Of a stretch of DNA of 64,000 nucleotides, positions 1 through 7,600 are shown in pieces; position 1 is the first letter of the stretch; each line of letters starts with the position of its first letter. The notes beneath the pieces are model-generated. The model was not told the origin of the DNA. It saw only the letters and a list, made by a program, of their open reading frames with translations, and did no database searches. The DNA comes from Mageeibacillus sp. UBA6976 (GTDB lineage: Bacteria > Bacillota > Clostridia > Saccharofermentanales > Saccharofermentanaceae). The stretch is taken from contig DJYO01000032.1 in assembly GCA_002450155.1 (NCBI GenBank), forward strand, positions 1 to 64,000. The letters run 5' to 3'. The translations under genes were made by a program, and so were the position numbers.

Positions 1-87
1 TTCCCACAAGTTTTCCGAAGAACCTAAAAAAGGAAAGTGAAGCCCGGAAACCCCGCCCTTTCAATGTTATTAGTTGTTCTTTGGACG

Positions 88-132
88 CTCCTAAGCGGTA
101 GGCCAGCGGTTCGAATCCGCTCACGATCACCA
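88..132 (+). other. tRNA-Arg(CCU) 3' half, probable attachment-site remnant
   Basis: The segment reads as an anticodon loop CTCCTAA (anticodon CCT at 90-92), a 3' anticodon stem GCGGT, the variable loop AGGCC, a perfect T-arm (AGCGG-TTCGAAT-CCGCT at 105-121), a 3' acceptor strand CACGATC, a discriminator A and an encoded CCA ending at 132. The partner strands are absent: no GATCGTG acceptor strand or D-arm occurs in bases 1-87, and the bases just 5' of the loop (GGACG) do not pair with GCGGT. It is therefore not a functional tRNA in this window. Tyrosine integrases commonly recombine within tRNA anticodon loops or T-arms and leave exactly this 3'-half duplicate at one end of an element. The element would then extend to the left. 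The integrase link is inference. Confidence 0.75.
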
Positions 133-137
133 AATAT

Positions 138-168
138 AAAGGGATTAGATAAGTCTGATCCCTTATTT
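138..168 (+). terminator. Hairpin terminator after the tRNA-Arg fragment
   Basis: Inverted repeat AAGGGAT (139-145) and ATCCCTT (158-164), followed by ATTT. It ends transcription from the tRNA side and may also serve the minus-strand gene whose stop codon lies at 174. Confidence 0.6.
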
Positions 169-173
169 AATTG

Positions 174-1304
174 TCATGATATTACCTCGATCAGCATAAG
201 GACCAGGGATATCAAGACCAGGTAGAACGGCAGGCCTTCAACATATCTAATCTTCGGGACAAAGATAAGACGTCTTCTGATAACGGCAAGAAGGCCTGTG
301 ATTATTATGTCTGTAAGTATGATTATGACCGCCCACTTGATTATAGTTACGATCTCAGGGAGTTCAGGAAGCGCCGTCATAAAAGGCAGGACAAAGCAAA
401 CTGCTGAGAAAGATACTTCTGCCAAAAGATATCTGCTTCCAAAGATGGATTTACGGTCCCCTCCCCTGCCTGCCAGGATCATGAGCACACCAAGACCTAC
501 TGCAATACCTGCCGTCACAGGAAACATAAGATAAGAAGCAACCCTGCCTGTAAAGATAGATATGGCAAGCAGAGCTGCCACTACGCCTGCAAGCACAAGC
601 CCGAGCTGAAGCCTTGTAAATACAAAACGTCTGAGCTCTTCGATATCCGATACCGGGATATTCCAGAATTCAGTAAGGGACTTGGATGTAAGATAAGATC
701 TCTTGCCTGTAAGCTTGTTCCTTAGATAAGCAAAAACCACAAGGAACATAGTTGAAGAAAGGAGCGAAATAAAGACAAATACCCTCTCGAAGAGAAGAGA
801 TCCGAAATAACCGAACACGGCTGCAAAAACAGCGATTATAAAGGGTTTATAAACCTCTTCCCAAAGCCCGGCAATCGTATATTCCTCACTGCCATCTGCT
901 TTGAATCTTCCCAGCATCATAATACCCATCGCCATAGGTACAAAGAACACCGGGGCGGTCCCGGAGCAAAGCCCGTATCTTTGAGACAAAAGGCATAATC
1001 CGTAAAACATAAGCTCAAGGATAAACAATGTAAGCGGAGCCAGCTTACGGGGCATAAAGAACCTCATCGACACTGCCCAGAGAGTAAGCACTATAAGAGC
1101 AGTAAGGACAGGCCACCAAAGGAAAGTATTCTCAAAGTGCCAGATAAGACTGAAAGATACGAGGGTAAATCCCAGGAATAAAGATGCCCTTGTAGTCATG
1201 TACATGGGCGCACTGACATGGAGCGCTGACGGAGCCTGCTTTATATGCTGTCTTCCTTCTTCTGTATCGAAGGGAGTATTGTATTTCTCGGTAAACAGTC
1301 CCAT
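174..1304 (-). CDS. Multi-spanning membrane protein, last gene of an Rnf-like cluster
   Basis: I do not recognise this 376-residue protein. A soluble N-terminus of about 35 residues is followed by roughly ten hydrophobic segments. A hydrophilic stretch near residues 195-225 separates two halves of about 190 residues each. The start codon follows the rnfG-like stop by one base, so the two are co-translated. It holds the place where rnfE and rnfA (about 200 residues, six helices each) usually follow rnfG, and its length is about their sum. A segment with VPxxxGIMMLGR faintly recalls the 'VPLIxxNCxILGR' helix of RnfE. I do not see the conserved GxCP cysteine motif of RnfA/RnfE near the N-terminus. 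It may be a highly diverged E-A fusion or an unrelated membrane subunit. Confidence 0.6.
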   Translation of the reverse strand: MGLFTEKYNTPFDTEEGRQHIKQAPSALHVSAPMYMTTRASLFLGFTLVSFSLIWHFENTFLWWPVLTALIVLTLWAVSMRFFMPRKLAPLTLFILELMFYGLCLLSQRYGLCSGTAPVFFVPMAMGIMMLGRFKADGSEEYTIAGLWEEVYKPFIIAVFAAVFGYFGSLLFERVFVFISLLSSTMFLVVFAYLRNKLTGKRSYLTSKSLTEFWNIPVSDIEELRRFVFTRLQLGLVLAGVVAALLAISIFTGRVASYLMFPVTAGIAVGLGVLMILAGRGGDRKSIFGSRYLLAEVSFSAVCFVLPFMTALPELPEIVTIIKWAVIIILTDIIITGLLAVIRRRLIFVPKIRYVEGLPFYLVLISLVLMLIEVIS

Positions 1305-1305
1305 A

Positions 1306-2661
1306 TCACACCAACCAGTTAAGATAATCCTTGAGGAATTTGTAGCAGGTATTGCATATATGAACTACCTGTCTCGTCTCATCAAAAGCGTTGTTTACAG
1401 GAGTTATCCTGGTAACGATCTCAGACATCGGCAGATCATCAATACTGTCCGTAAGTATCTGGTCAGACTCCCTGCCCGTATTGATTATTCCGTCTTCACT
1501 TCCGTCAGGAGAAAGATCCTGTTCAACATATGGTGTAGGCGAAGGCAGCGCCGGGTCATTTGCCTCATTTCCTGAAGGCTGTTCGTTGGTTGCGATCTGT
1601 CTTATGCTAAGATAGCCGATCGCCTCTGCCTCTCCGTCTTCGTCGGGATCACCATATACCGTATAGACCTCGGGATAATCCTTGAATGAGAATACTATAA
1701 ACCCGTCATCGTTAAGATATCCTAAAGTCTCGCTGTCAGCACCCAGAAGCTCTGTAAGGATCTCATCTATTGCCTTGTAGTACCTGTACTTATTGAAACC
1801 ATATCTTGCATTCTCGATACACTCATTGGACAGTTGTACAAAAGCGGAGATATTGCATGTAACGCCTTCTATGATCTCTGTAGTGCCGTCTGACTTCATG
1901 GCAAGTTTCTCCGGATCCTGCCACTCGAGCAGAGCATGGCAGACATTGTAAGACTGGGTGGCCCAGTCAAGACCGGAAACTTCGTATGCACCTGATAAGG
2001 AAGCGGCGCTTCTGTTCTCCGTGGTAGGATCCATATTGAATGCATCCCATTTGACCTTGGTAATGACACCGCCCTCGATTTCGATCTCAACGTAGTCGAT
2101 GTAGCCTAATTTGTCATCTACATATTCCTGAGCATAGTAAGTACCGTCTATAAGGTCAGTTGTCACCGGCTCTTCGGCGTCATCTATCACTGTATCTGCA
2201 GGCTCTTCTTCTGCAAAAGCAATGGGGATGGGCTTACCTATAAGCCTGTTCTGTATTGACTGCAATACAAGATCCGTGATGGTATATGGGTTATCCGTAT
2301 CGTTTAAATACCTGATACCCGTTATGCTGGCATTCTCATAGTCAATGCCGACCAGCATATGAAGCTGCCTTCCGTCAGGGCTGGTGGTTATGTCGACAAC
2401 ATAGCCCACAGCGGCTCCGTCTTTGTCATAGCCCATAAACACTGAATTGATGTCTGGATAGTCCTTGAGCACAGAAGTATTAAGTGGTTCGTAGCTGTCA
2501 GCTGTAAGGACAGATGAGAATCTGGCTATATATTCGTCCTGCTTACGTGCAGCCTGATTGCCGGAGGACAGGAAGAAACCGCCGATTACAACAAATACGG
2601 CCAGGAGAAGCAGTCCTAACCCCTCTAAAAGGAATATCCTCAGCTGAGCACGGGTCATCAT
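1306..2661 (-). CDS. RnfG-like protein with FMN-binding-type domains
   Basis: A 451-residue protein with one N-terminal membrane anchor (residues 8-31) and an extracytoplasmic part containing two FMN_bind-like folds (about 60-145 and 170-285). Acidic and Pro-rich sequence follows. The usual flavinylation motif DxxSGAT is altered: the second domain has EIIEGVTCN with the acceptor threonine retained (T268), and the first domain has no equivalent threonine. In Rnf complexes RnfG carries covalent FMN on the outer face. The ATG at 2661 overlaps the rnfD-like stop (ATGA) and is preceded by AAGGGAGGTGG. An upstream in-frame start would lie inside rnfD and lacks that signal. Family assignment is from fold pattern and gene order; covalent flavin is uncertain. 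Confidence 0.65.
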   Translation of the reverse strand: MMTRAQLRIFLLEGLGLLLLAVFVVIGGFFLSSGNQAARKQDEYIARFSSVLTADSYEPLNTSVLKDYPDINSVFMGYDKDGAAVGYVVDITTSPDGRQLHMLVGIDYENASITGIRYLNDTDNPYTITDLVLQSIQNRLIGKPIPIAFAEEEPADTVIDDAEEPVTTDLIDGTYYAQEYVDDKLGYIDYVEIEIEGGVITKVKWDAFNMDPTTENRSAASLSGAYEVSGLDWATQSYNVCHALLEWQDPEKLAMKSDGTTEIIEGVTCNISAFVQLSNECIENARYGFNKYRYYKAIDEILTELLGADSETLGYLNDDGFIVFSFKDYPEVYTVYGDPDEDGEAEAIGYLSIRQIATNEQPSGNEANDPALPSPTPYVEQDLSPDGSEDGIINTGRESDQILTDSIDDLPMSEIVTRITPVNNAFDETRQVVHICNTCYKFLKDYLNWLV

Positions 2662-3620
2662 AAGACATCCACCTCCCTTGAGCGGCGGTTGCGGCGGGAT
2701 ATTGTCTTGGCAAAGTAGTCTATAACAAAGGACATATAGTTTACAGTAAGTACAGGGGCAAGGAGCGCTATACATATCCCGGTCCCGTTAATTATCAAGA
2801 TCACGGTAAGTACAGCGCAGACAAAGCCTGCAAAGGCTCCTGCGGCAAATCTTGAAGGCATGGTAGTCAGGTCGCCCAGCATAAAGACTGCAACGAATAC
2901 AACTCCTGAAGACATGAGGAATACTAAGAGTTCTCCGTCAGGTACAAAGATACGGTATAAAGCTGTCACCGAGATCAGGTAGGATATGGGGGCATAGAGT
3001 CTCATCGAACCTTTGATGACCATGAATACGGCGCCTAGAAGAATAGTCAGAACGCAGGCAGTACCGATAAAGCTCGCATAATTACCGCCTAAGAGCTCAA
3101 GAAATGAAAGCCTGGAATAATCGGGAGCCTCCGCGGCCTTGGGAGACATGGATATGAGGCTCGCTACATCGAACCATCTCTCCCTTCCGCCCTCGGCAAA
3201 ACCGGACATATAGGAAGGATACAGAACTTCGACGATAAGCCTTGCGCCTGCTGCAGGATTAAGGATATTGCTTCCCGCACCGCCAAAGAGCTGCTTTATA
3301 ACTACAGAGCCGAATAAAACTCCGGCCAGGACCACGATAAGAGGTGTATCCGGCGGAAGCATCAGGGCAAATATGATCCCTGATGCAATAGAACTCAAGT
3401 CAAAATAATCCTTATCGTTATGGATATGAACTAACCTGGTAAATCCTATATCGGATAAGGAGAACATTATGGCAGAGAAGAGGATAAGCACCATGGCTCT
3501 AAGGCCATAGTAGAATATCGAATAGAACACACAAGGCAGCAGGGATACTGTTATCGTAAGGTAGATATAAGGTGCATTCTTGTATGTATGGATAAAAGGG
3601 GCAAGAGATCTGTCACTCAT
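2658..3620 (-). CDS. RnfD-like membrane protein
   Basis: A 320-residue integral membrane protein of the RnfD/NqrB family. Recognisable pieces are the NPAAGAR segment after FGGAGSN (family pattern FGGxGxNPFNPA), the LLGGNYASFIG loop, and the GDLTTMPSR segment (family pattern ATDPVTSP). RnfD normally carries FMN on the threonine of DGVSGATP. Here the aligned segment is DVASLISMSP (from D151), so serine (S157) replaces threonine and the GA pair is lost. The start is ATG at 3620 after GGAGG and overlaps the rnfC-like stop by ATGA. Translational coupling supports one complex. Whether flavin is attached cannot be read from the sequence. Confidence 0.75.
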   Translation of the reverse strand: MSDRSLAPFIHTYKNAPYIYLTITVSLLPCVFYSIFYYGLRAMVLILFSAIMFSLSDIGFTRLVHIHNDKDYFDLSSIASGIIFALMLPPDTPLIVVLAGVLFGSVVIKQLFGGAGSNILNPAAGARLIVEVLYPSYMSGFAEGGRERWFDVASLISMSPKAAEAPDYSRLSFLELLGGNYASFIGTACVLTILLGAVFMVIKGSMRLYAPISYLISVTALYRIFVPDGELLVFLMSSGVVFVAVFMLGDLTTMPSRFAAGAFAGFVCAVLTVILIINGTGICIALLAPVLTVNYMSFVIDYFAKTISRRNRRSREVDVL

Positions 3621-5137
3621 ACGCTCTTACCTCCGTCAAAGGGCAATATTATGGAATCAGGATCAGTCTCGTCCCTGGAATCTTCCTTATCCGGGAATTC
3701 CTCCAAAAGCGATGCCTGCCCTACCATGGCTGCCTCAACTCCTGCTTCTTCTCCGGGTTCTTCGTCTGTGTTATGCAAAAGCGAATTGACCTCAATGATC
3801 CTTCCCTCATTTGCAAATCTTGCTATGGAAGTTGCAAGGTTTATTCCTGCAGGACAGATATAAGAGCAGCTTCCACAGGATATACAGTCTCTTGCGCCTT
3901 CCTCGGCAGCCTTCTGAGTTAGGCCTTGTACCAGCATCTCGTATACGATATTGGGAGACAGCCCCATAGGGCAGCACTCAGAGCAAAGACCGCAATGGAT
4001 ACATGGCGTTGTAGGAATCTCGGTCTTGCGGACTATTGAGATTACCGATGTCATCTTTATGATAGGAGTATTCTCCGGGTCTTCTATCTCTATACCGGTG
4101 AGACAGTTGCCCCAGATAACCCTGCTCTCAGTCTTGGTAGATTCATATGCACTGGTAAGGACTTCTGACACCGGGGTTCCTATGGGAACAAGCATATTAT
4201 GTCCGCCGGATTCGTTACCCGAGACGGAGATTATCCTGTTCATCATGGGTATGTTATCTGATAAAGCCTCCCAGCAGGCAAGCATCGTGGAACAGTTAAA
4301 CAGGACTGCGCCGCAAGTCTGCTCAAGAGTATCACTCATCTCCAGCTGTTTACCGTATAAAGCCTTGGCAACAAGTCTGTAGTAACCCTGGGGAAAACGC
4401 TCACGGAACAATACAACTTCAAGCTTAAGATCCTTGAAGGAGTCCTTTGCCTTCCTGATAGAATTCTCAAGTGCAGAGCGCTCCGTCTTGCGGCCTAAGG
4501 ATATAAGGAATCTGACTCTGGTGGCACCGCAGGCTCTGGCACAGGCCAAAGCTCCGAGGACTACATAGTCAGGGTATTCTACTATAGCCATTAGATCACA
4601 GGTCGAATAGGGCTCGCTCTGAAGGCAGTTTACGAGCAGCTCGTTAACTGCATAGTTCCTTGCCCTGTTAAGCTTGGCATAGGTAGGTATGCCCTCACCG
4701 CCCATACCGCATATACCTGCATCTCTTATAACACCGATAGTCTGTTGGGCTGAAAGATCAATGCTCCCTCTGGATTTAAGCGAATCAAGCCTGGTCCTCT
4801 TCATGTCGTTGTTTATAAATACGGCAGGGGTCTTAATGCCGTTTGGAAGAGTAATGTCTCTTATATCCGTTACTCTGCCCGATATTCCTGTGTGCACCGG
4901 AGATGAGAAAGACTTTGAATAAGGGATGCCTACGCACTGCCCTACCTTGACAAGATCGCCTTCCTTTACTGTGGGTACTGCAGGGACGCCATAGTGCATC
5001 TTCATGGGGAGAATAACTCTTGAAGGATTTATCTGCTCGAGCATTATCTCCCTGACAAAAGGAGAACGTTTTGAAAAATTCAAAACGTCCCCTGAAAAAA
5101 TACCCTTATAAAACGAATGGATCTTGCGTCCTGCCAC
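3617..5137 (-). CDS. RnfC-like iron-sulfur subunit
   Basis: A 506-residue member of the RnfC/NqrF-associated electron transfer family. It shows the nucleotide/FMN loop GMGGEGIPTYAKL (family GxGGxGFPTxxKL), the NCLQSEPY segment (family NGaECEPY), and two ferredoxin-type [4Fe-4S] motifs at roughly residues 375-430: CIHCGLCSECCP and CISCGSCSYICP. The C-terminal 75 residues are acidic. RnfC accepts or donates electrons with NAD(H) at the cytoplasmic face. The start is GTG at 5137 preceded by GGGAG. It lies 17 bases after rpoD, is followed by rnfD-like with an ATGA overlap, and no rnfB is adjacent. Confidence 0.8.
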   Translation of the reverse strand: MAGRKIHSFYKGIFSGDVLNFSKRSPFVREIMLEQINPSRVILPMKMHYGVPAVPTVKEGDLVKVGQCVGIPYSKSFSSPVHTGISGRVTDIRDITLPNGIKTPAVFINNDMKRTRLDSLKSRGSIDLSAQQTIGVIRDAGICGMGGEGIPTYAKLNRARNYAVNELLVNCLQSEPYSTCDLMAIVEYPDYVVLGALACARACGATRVRFLISLGRKTERSALENSIRKAKDSFKDLKLEVVLFRERFPQGYYRLVAKALYGKQLEMSDTLEQTCGAVLFNCSTMLACWEALSDNIPMMNRIISVSGNESGGHNMLVPIGTPVSEVLTSAYESTKTESRVIWGNCLTGIEIEDPENTPIIKMTSVISIVRKTEIPTTPCIHCGLCSECCPMGLSPNIVYEMLVQGLTQKAAEEGARDCISCGSCSYICPAGINLATSIARFANEGRIIEVNSLLHNTDEEPGEEAGVEAAMVGQASLLEEFPDKEDSRDETDPDSIILPFDGGKSV

Positions 5138-5154
5138 AAATAATCTCCCGCGTC

Positions 5155-6237
5155 TTAGTCGGTGTAACCTTCCAGTTTCTTGGATCCTGAAGATCTGGAC
5201 AGTTTCCTTATGGCCTTGGCCTCGATCTGTCTGATACGCTCTCTTGTAACGCCTAACTTCTTACCGACCTGCTCAAGTGTCATGGGCACGCCGTCCTTAA
5301 GACCGAATCTGAGCTCAATAACCTTACGCTCACGGTCTGTAAGTGTATTGAGAGCCTTGATGAGATCTTCCTTAAGGAGATTTCTTGCAACTTCTTCGTC
5401 AGGAGATGCGAGTTCATCATTGGAGATAAAGTCGACTAAATGGGAGTCCTCCTCTTCGCCTACAGGCTTATCAATGGAGATAGGATCCTGAGATATCTTC
5501 TGGATCTCACGGATCTTGGCAGGCTCCATGTTCATGGCCTCTGCCAGCTCCTCAGTAGTAGGTTCTCTGCCGAGATCCTGAACAAGCTGTCTCTGTACTC
5601 TGGTGAGCTTGTTAATGGTCTCTACCATATGTACAGGGATCCTGATGGTCCTGGCCTGGTCAGCTATAGCTCTTGTAATAGCCTGTCTGATCCACCATGT
5701 TGCATATGTAGAGAACTTAAATCCTTTGGTGTAATCGAACTTATCAACTGCCTTGATAAGACCGATATTACCTTCCTGAATAAGATCAAGAAGGGACAGG
5801 CCACGGTTCATGTACTTTTTTGCGATGGAGACAACCAGTCTTAGGTTGGAGTTGATAAGCGTCTCCTTGGCATCCTCGTCGCCCTCAGCCATACGCTGTG
5901 CAATCTCGCGCTCCTCATCTGCCTTGAGCAGCTCGATCTTACCGATCTCCTTAAGATACATCTTGACCGAGTCATCAACTACGTTAGCATCATCTGTGCT
6001 CTCTTCAATATCTGCATCTGTGGGAACGTCATCGTCGTCGATCACGATATCCATCTCCACTTCAGGCTCGCTTATAACGATATTGACCTTCTCCAGTTCT
6101 GCTCTGAGATTGAGCATATCGTCCGGGCCCATCTTGTAATTATCTGTGATGGATTCGAGCTCTGCGTCTGTAAGAGTCTTACCGTTCTTCTCTGCAAGCT
6201 TCTGTGCTGCCGCTATTGCCTTCTCAAAATCTGTCAT
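5155..6237 (-). CDS. rpoD: RNA polymerase primary sigma factor RpoD (SigA)
   Basis: A 360-residue sigma-70 factor. Region 2 is plain: DLIQEGNIGLIKAVDKFDY, FKFSTYATWWIRQAI (-10 recognition and melting). Region 3 follows (IRIPVHMVETINKL), then region 4.2 with LGVTRERIRQIEAKAI (-35 recognition helix). The acidic N-terminus (about residues 45-90, rich in D/E) corresponds to a short region 1.1-type segment as in other Firmicutes. ATG at 6237 follows AAAGGTGA. Unlike the common dnaG-rpoD pairing, the upstream partner here is a zinc-ribbon membrane protein, 18 bases away. The rnfC-like gene follows 17 bases downstream, so the housekeeping sigma factor appears to share a transcript with redox genes. 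Confidence 0.97.
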   Translation of the reverse strand: MTDFEKAIAAAQKLAEKNGKTLTDAELESITDNYKMGPDDMLNLRAELEKVNIVISEPEVEMDIVIDDDDVPTDADIEESTDDANVVDDSVKMYLKEIGKIELLKADEEREIAQRMAEGDEDAKETLINSNLRLVVSIAKKYMNRGLSLLDLIQEGNIGLIKAVDKFDYTKGFKFSTYATWWIRQAITRAIADQARTIRIPVHMVETINKLTRVQRQLVQDLGREPTTEELAEAMNMEPAKIREIQKISQDPISIDKPVGEEEDSHLVDFISNDELASPDEEVARNLLKEDLIKALNTLTDRERKVIELRFGLKDGVPMTLEQVGKKLGVTRERIRQIEAKAIRKLSRSSGSKKLEGYTD

Positions 6238-6255
6238 AGAATCACCTTTCTGCCG

Positions 6256-6981
6256 TTACTCAACCAAGGTTACGCCCTCCTGCGTAACTCTGAAGATGTT
6301 TGTGGGAGTGTAGATCTCTATCATGATATCTTCTGTCTTATCAGAAGAGAAATCACCCTTGCTGTTCCTCAAATCGCAGTAGTTAACGTAGATCTGCTGT
6401 GCCTGTTCCCTTGTAATCTCATCTGAAGTCTGCACCTTGATATTCTGGCAGTTCCTTCCATAAATGTTGTAGGCACAATTCCCGTTATCGTCTGCAGTTG
6501 TGTCAACCTCACATATTCCGGCAAAGACTCCGTCTATATCCTCACGGACTGAAGCTGCGAGCTTGGTCCTGAAGTTGTACATAGGAAGAGCGACCGCCAG
6601 AACGATACCGACTATTACTACTATGGCTGCCACAAGAGCTACCACATATTTAACAGGGGCCTTGACATCTCCCGGAGATACCTCAAACTCACTGGGCTGG
6701 ATCTTAAGGGAGTCCTTGGAATTGGACTTGGAGATCTTATCGCGCTCAACAGCCTTGGTTACTACGTCCGGAGAGACAGGAGTAGCATAGTAATGCTTAC
6801 CGCCCTCTGTCTTATCAAACTTCTCATTCTTGAATTCATGTCCCTCAGAATCCTCGAGAAGCGCTATGGCCTCCTGGGAAGGGAAAACGCAGTGACAGAA
6901 TACGCATTCACAGTTCTCGTCTCTATCATCAAAGATAACGAGAGCGCCGCAGTTTCTGCACTTACCTTGTTGTGTTGCCAT
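6256..6981 (-). CDS. Zinc-ribbon, single-span membrane protein of unknown function
   Basis: A 241-residue protein. The N-terminus carries a zinc-ribbon-like set of cysteines (CRNC at residues 8-11, then CECVFCHC near 29-36). A basic and acidic linker follows, then one transmembrane helix (about 112-136, YVVALVAAIVVIVGIVLAVAL) and a C-terminal domain of about 100 residues that would face outside. It resembles the many 'zinc ribbon plus TM' proteins of Clostridia, whose roles are unknown. It is the first gene of the rpoD operon, just behind a strong promoter. The ATG at 6981 is the only sensible start. Confidence 0.75.
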   Translation of the reverse strand: MATQQGKCRNCGALVIFDDRDENCECVFCHCVFPSQEAIALLEDSEGHEFKNEKFDKTEGGKHYYATPVSPDVVTKAVERDKISKSNSKDSLKIQPSEFEVSPGDVKAPVKYVVALVAAIVVIVGIVLAVALPMYNFRTKLAASVREDIDGVFAGICEVDTTADDNGNCAYNIYGRNCQNIKVQTSDEITREQAQQIYVNYCDLRNSKGDFSSDKTEDIMIEIYTPTNIFRVTQEGVTLVE

Positions 6982-7048
6982 CTAAAACTGTCCTTTATTA
7001 TAATATAGCTGCTACAAATAGGCATAATTGTACTTATAGCAAATGTCA

Positions 7049-7077
7049 AGTATACTCGCCTGATCAGGTCTTGTCAA
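7049..7077 (-). promoter_or_regulatory. Promoter of the zinc-ribbon/rpoD/rnf-like operon
   Basis: On the minus strand: -35 TTGACA (7077-7072), 17-base spacer, -10 TATACT (7054-7049). This is nearly consensus for SigA. A second TTGACA starts immediately after this -10, but its matching -10 is poor. The untranslated leader is about 60 bases. Confidence 0.75.
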
Positions 7078-7089
7078 CTTCCCTTTAGT

Positions 7090-7117
7090 TTGAATTATCC
7101 AATCTTTATCCTATAAT
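7090..7117 (+). promoter_or_regulatory. Promoter of tadA, giving a probable leaderless transcript
   Basis: -35 TTGAAT (7090-7095), 16-base spacer, -10 TATAAT (7112-7117). A start site seven bases after the -10 would be the A of the ATG at 7124, so the message would begin with its start codon. Confidence 0.7.
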
Positions 7118-7123
7118 ACTCAC

Positions 7124-7600
7124 ATGCAGCGCGCTTATGAGGAAAGATTTATGCTTGAGGCCCTTAAGGAGGCCCGCAAGGCATTCGCCAAAGACGAATG
7201 TCCTATCGGCTGCGTTATCGTCAAGGACGGCAAGGTCTTTGTAAGGGCTCATAATCTGAGACTCACCCACAATAACGCCCTGGCCCATGCTGAAATAGTT
7301 GCCATTAATAAGGCCTGCAAAAAGCTGGGAGACTTCCGTCTCGAAGACTGCGACATGTATGTAACCTTAGAGCCATGCACCATGTGTGCCGGAGCCATAA
7401 TCCAGAGCAGGATCCGCAATCTGTATTTCGGAGCTTACGAGCCCAAGAGCGGAGCGGCTGTATCCTGCAACGATATCTTCAATGTAGCTCACGGCCATAA
7501 CCACAAAGTGGAATTCGAAGGCGGCCATATGGAGGCAGAGTGCGCCAAGCTTATGCAGGAGTTCTTCCGCAATATAAGAAAGCGCGACTCCGGCAAGTGA
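7124..7600 (+). CDS. tadA: tRNA adenosine(34) deaminase TadA
   Basis: A 158-residue zinc-dependent deaminase that converts A34 of tRNA-Arg(ACG) to inosine. The catalytic motifs are clear: HAE (zinc ligand and proton shuttle) in ALAHAEIVAIN and PCTMC (two zinc-ligand cysteines) in LEPCTMCAGA. The length and N-terminus (an ELYMKEA-like segment, here ERFMLEA) match Bacillus TadA from the first ATG at 7124. The -10 box ends only six bases before that ATG, so there is no room for a ribosome binding site. An alternative start at 7151 has AGGA seven bases ahead and would drop nine residues. It is one of few plus-strand genes. Its TGA abuts the TGA of addA with no gap. Confidence 0.95.
   Translation: MQRAYEERFMLEALKEARKAFAKDECPIGCVIVKDGKVFVRAHNLRLTHNNALAHAEIVAINKACKKLGDFRLEDCDMYVTLEPCTMCAGAIIQSRIRNLYFGAYEPKSGAAVSCNDIFNVAHGHNHKVEFEGGHMEAECAKLMQEFFRNIRKRDSGK

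Noticed and set aside
1..87. Complete tRNA gene at the left edge
   Set aside because: No D-arm or 5' acceptor strand pairs with the 3' half.
37..225. Plus-strand open frame over the tRNA fragment
   Set aside because: It reads through the T-arm and the terminator hairpin and has no family pattern.
2662..2775. N-terminal extension of the RnfG-like protein
   Set aside because: The extra 38 residues lie inside the rnfD-like gene and read like frame noise; the ATG at 2661 has a strong ribosome site.
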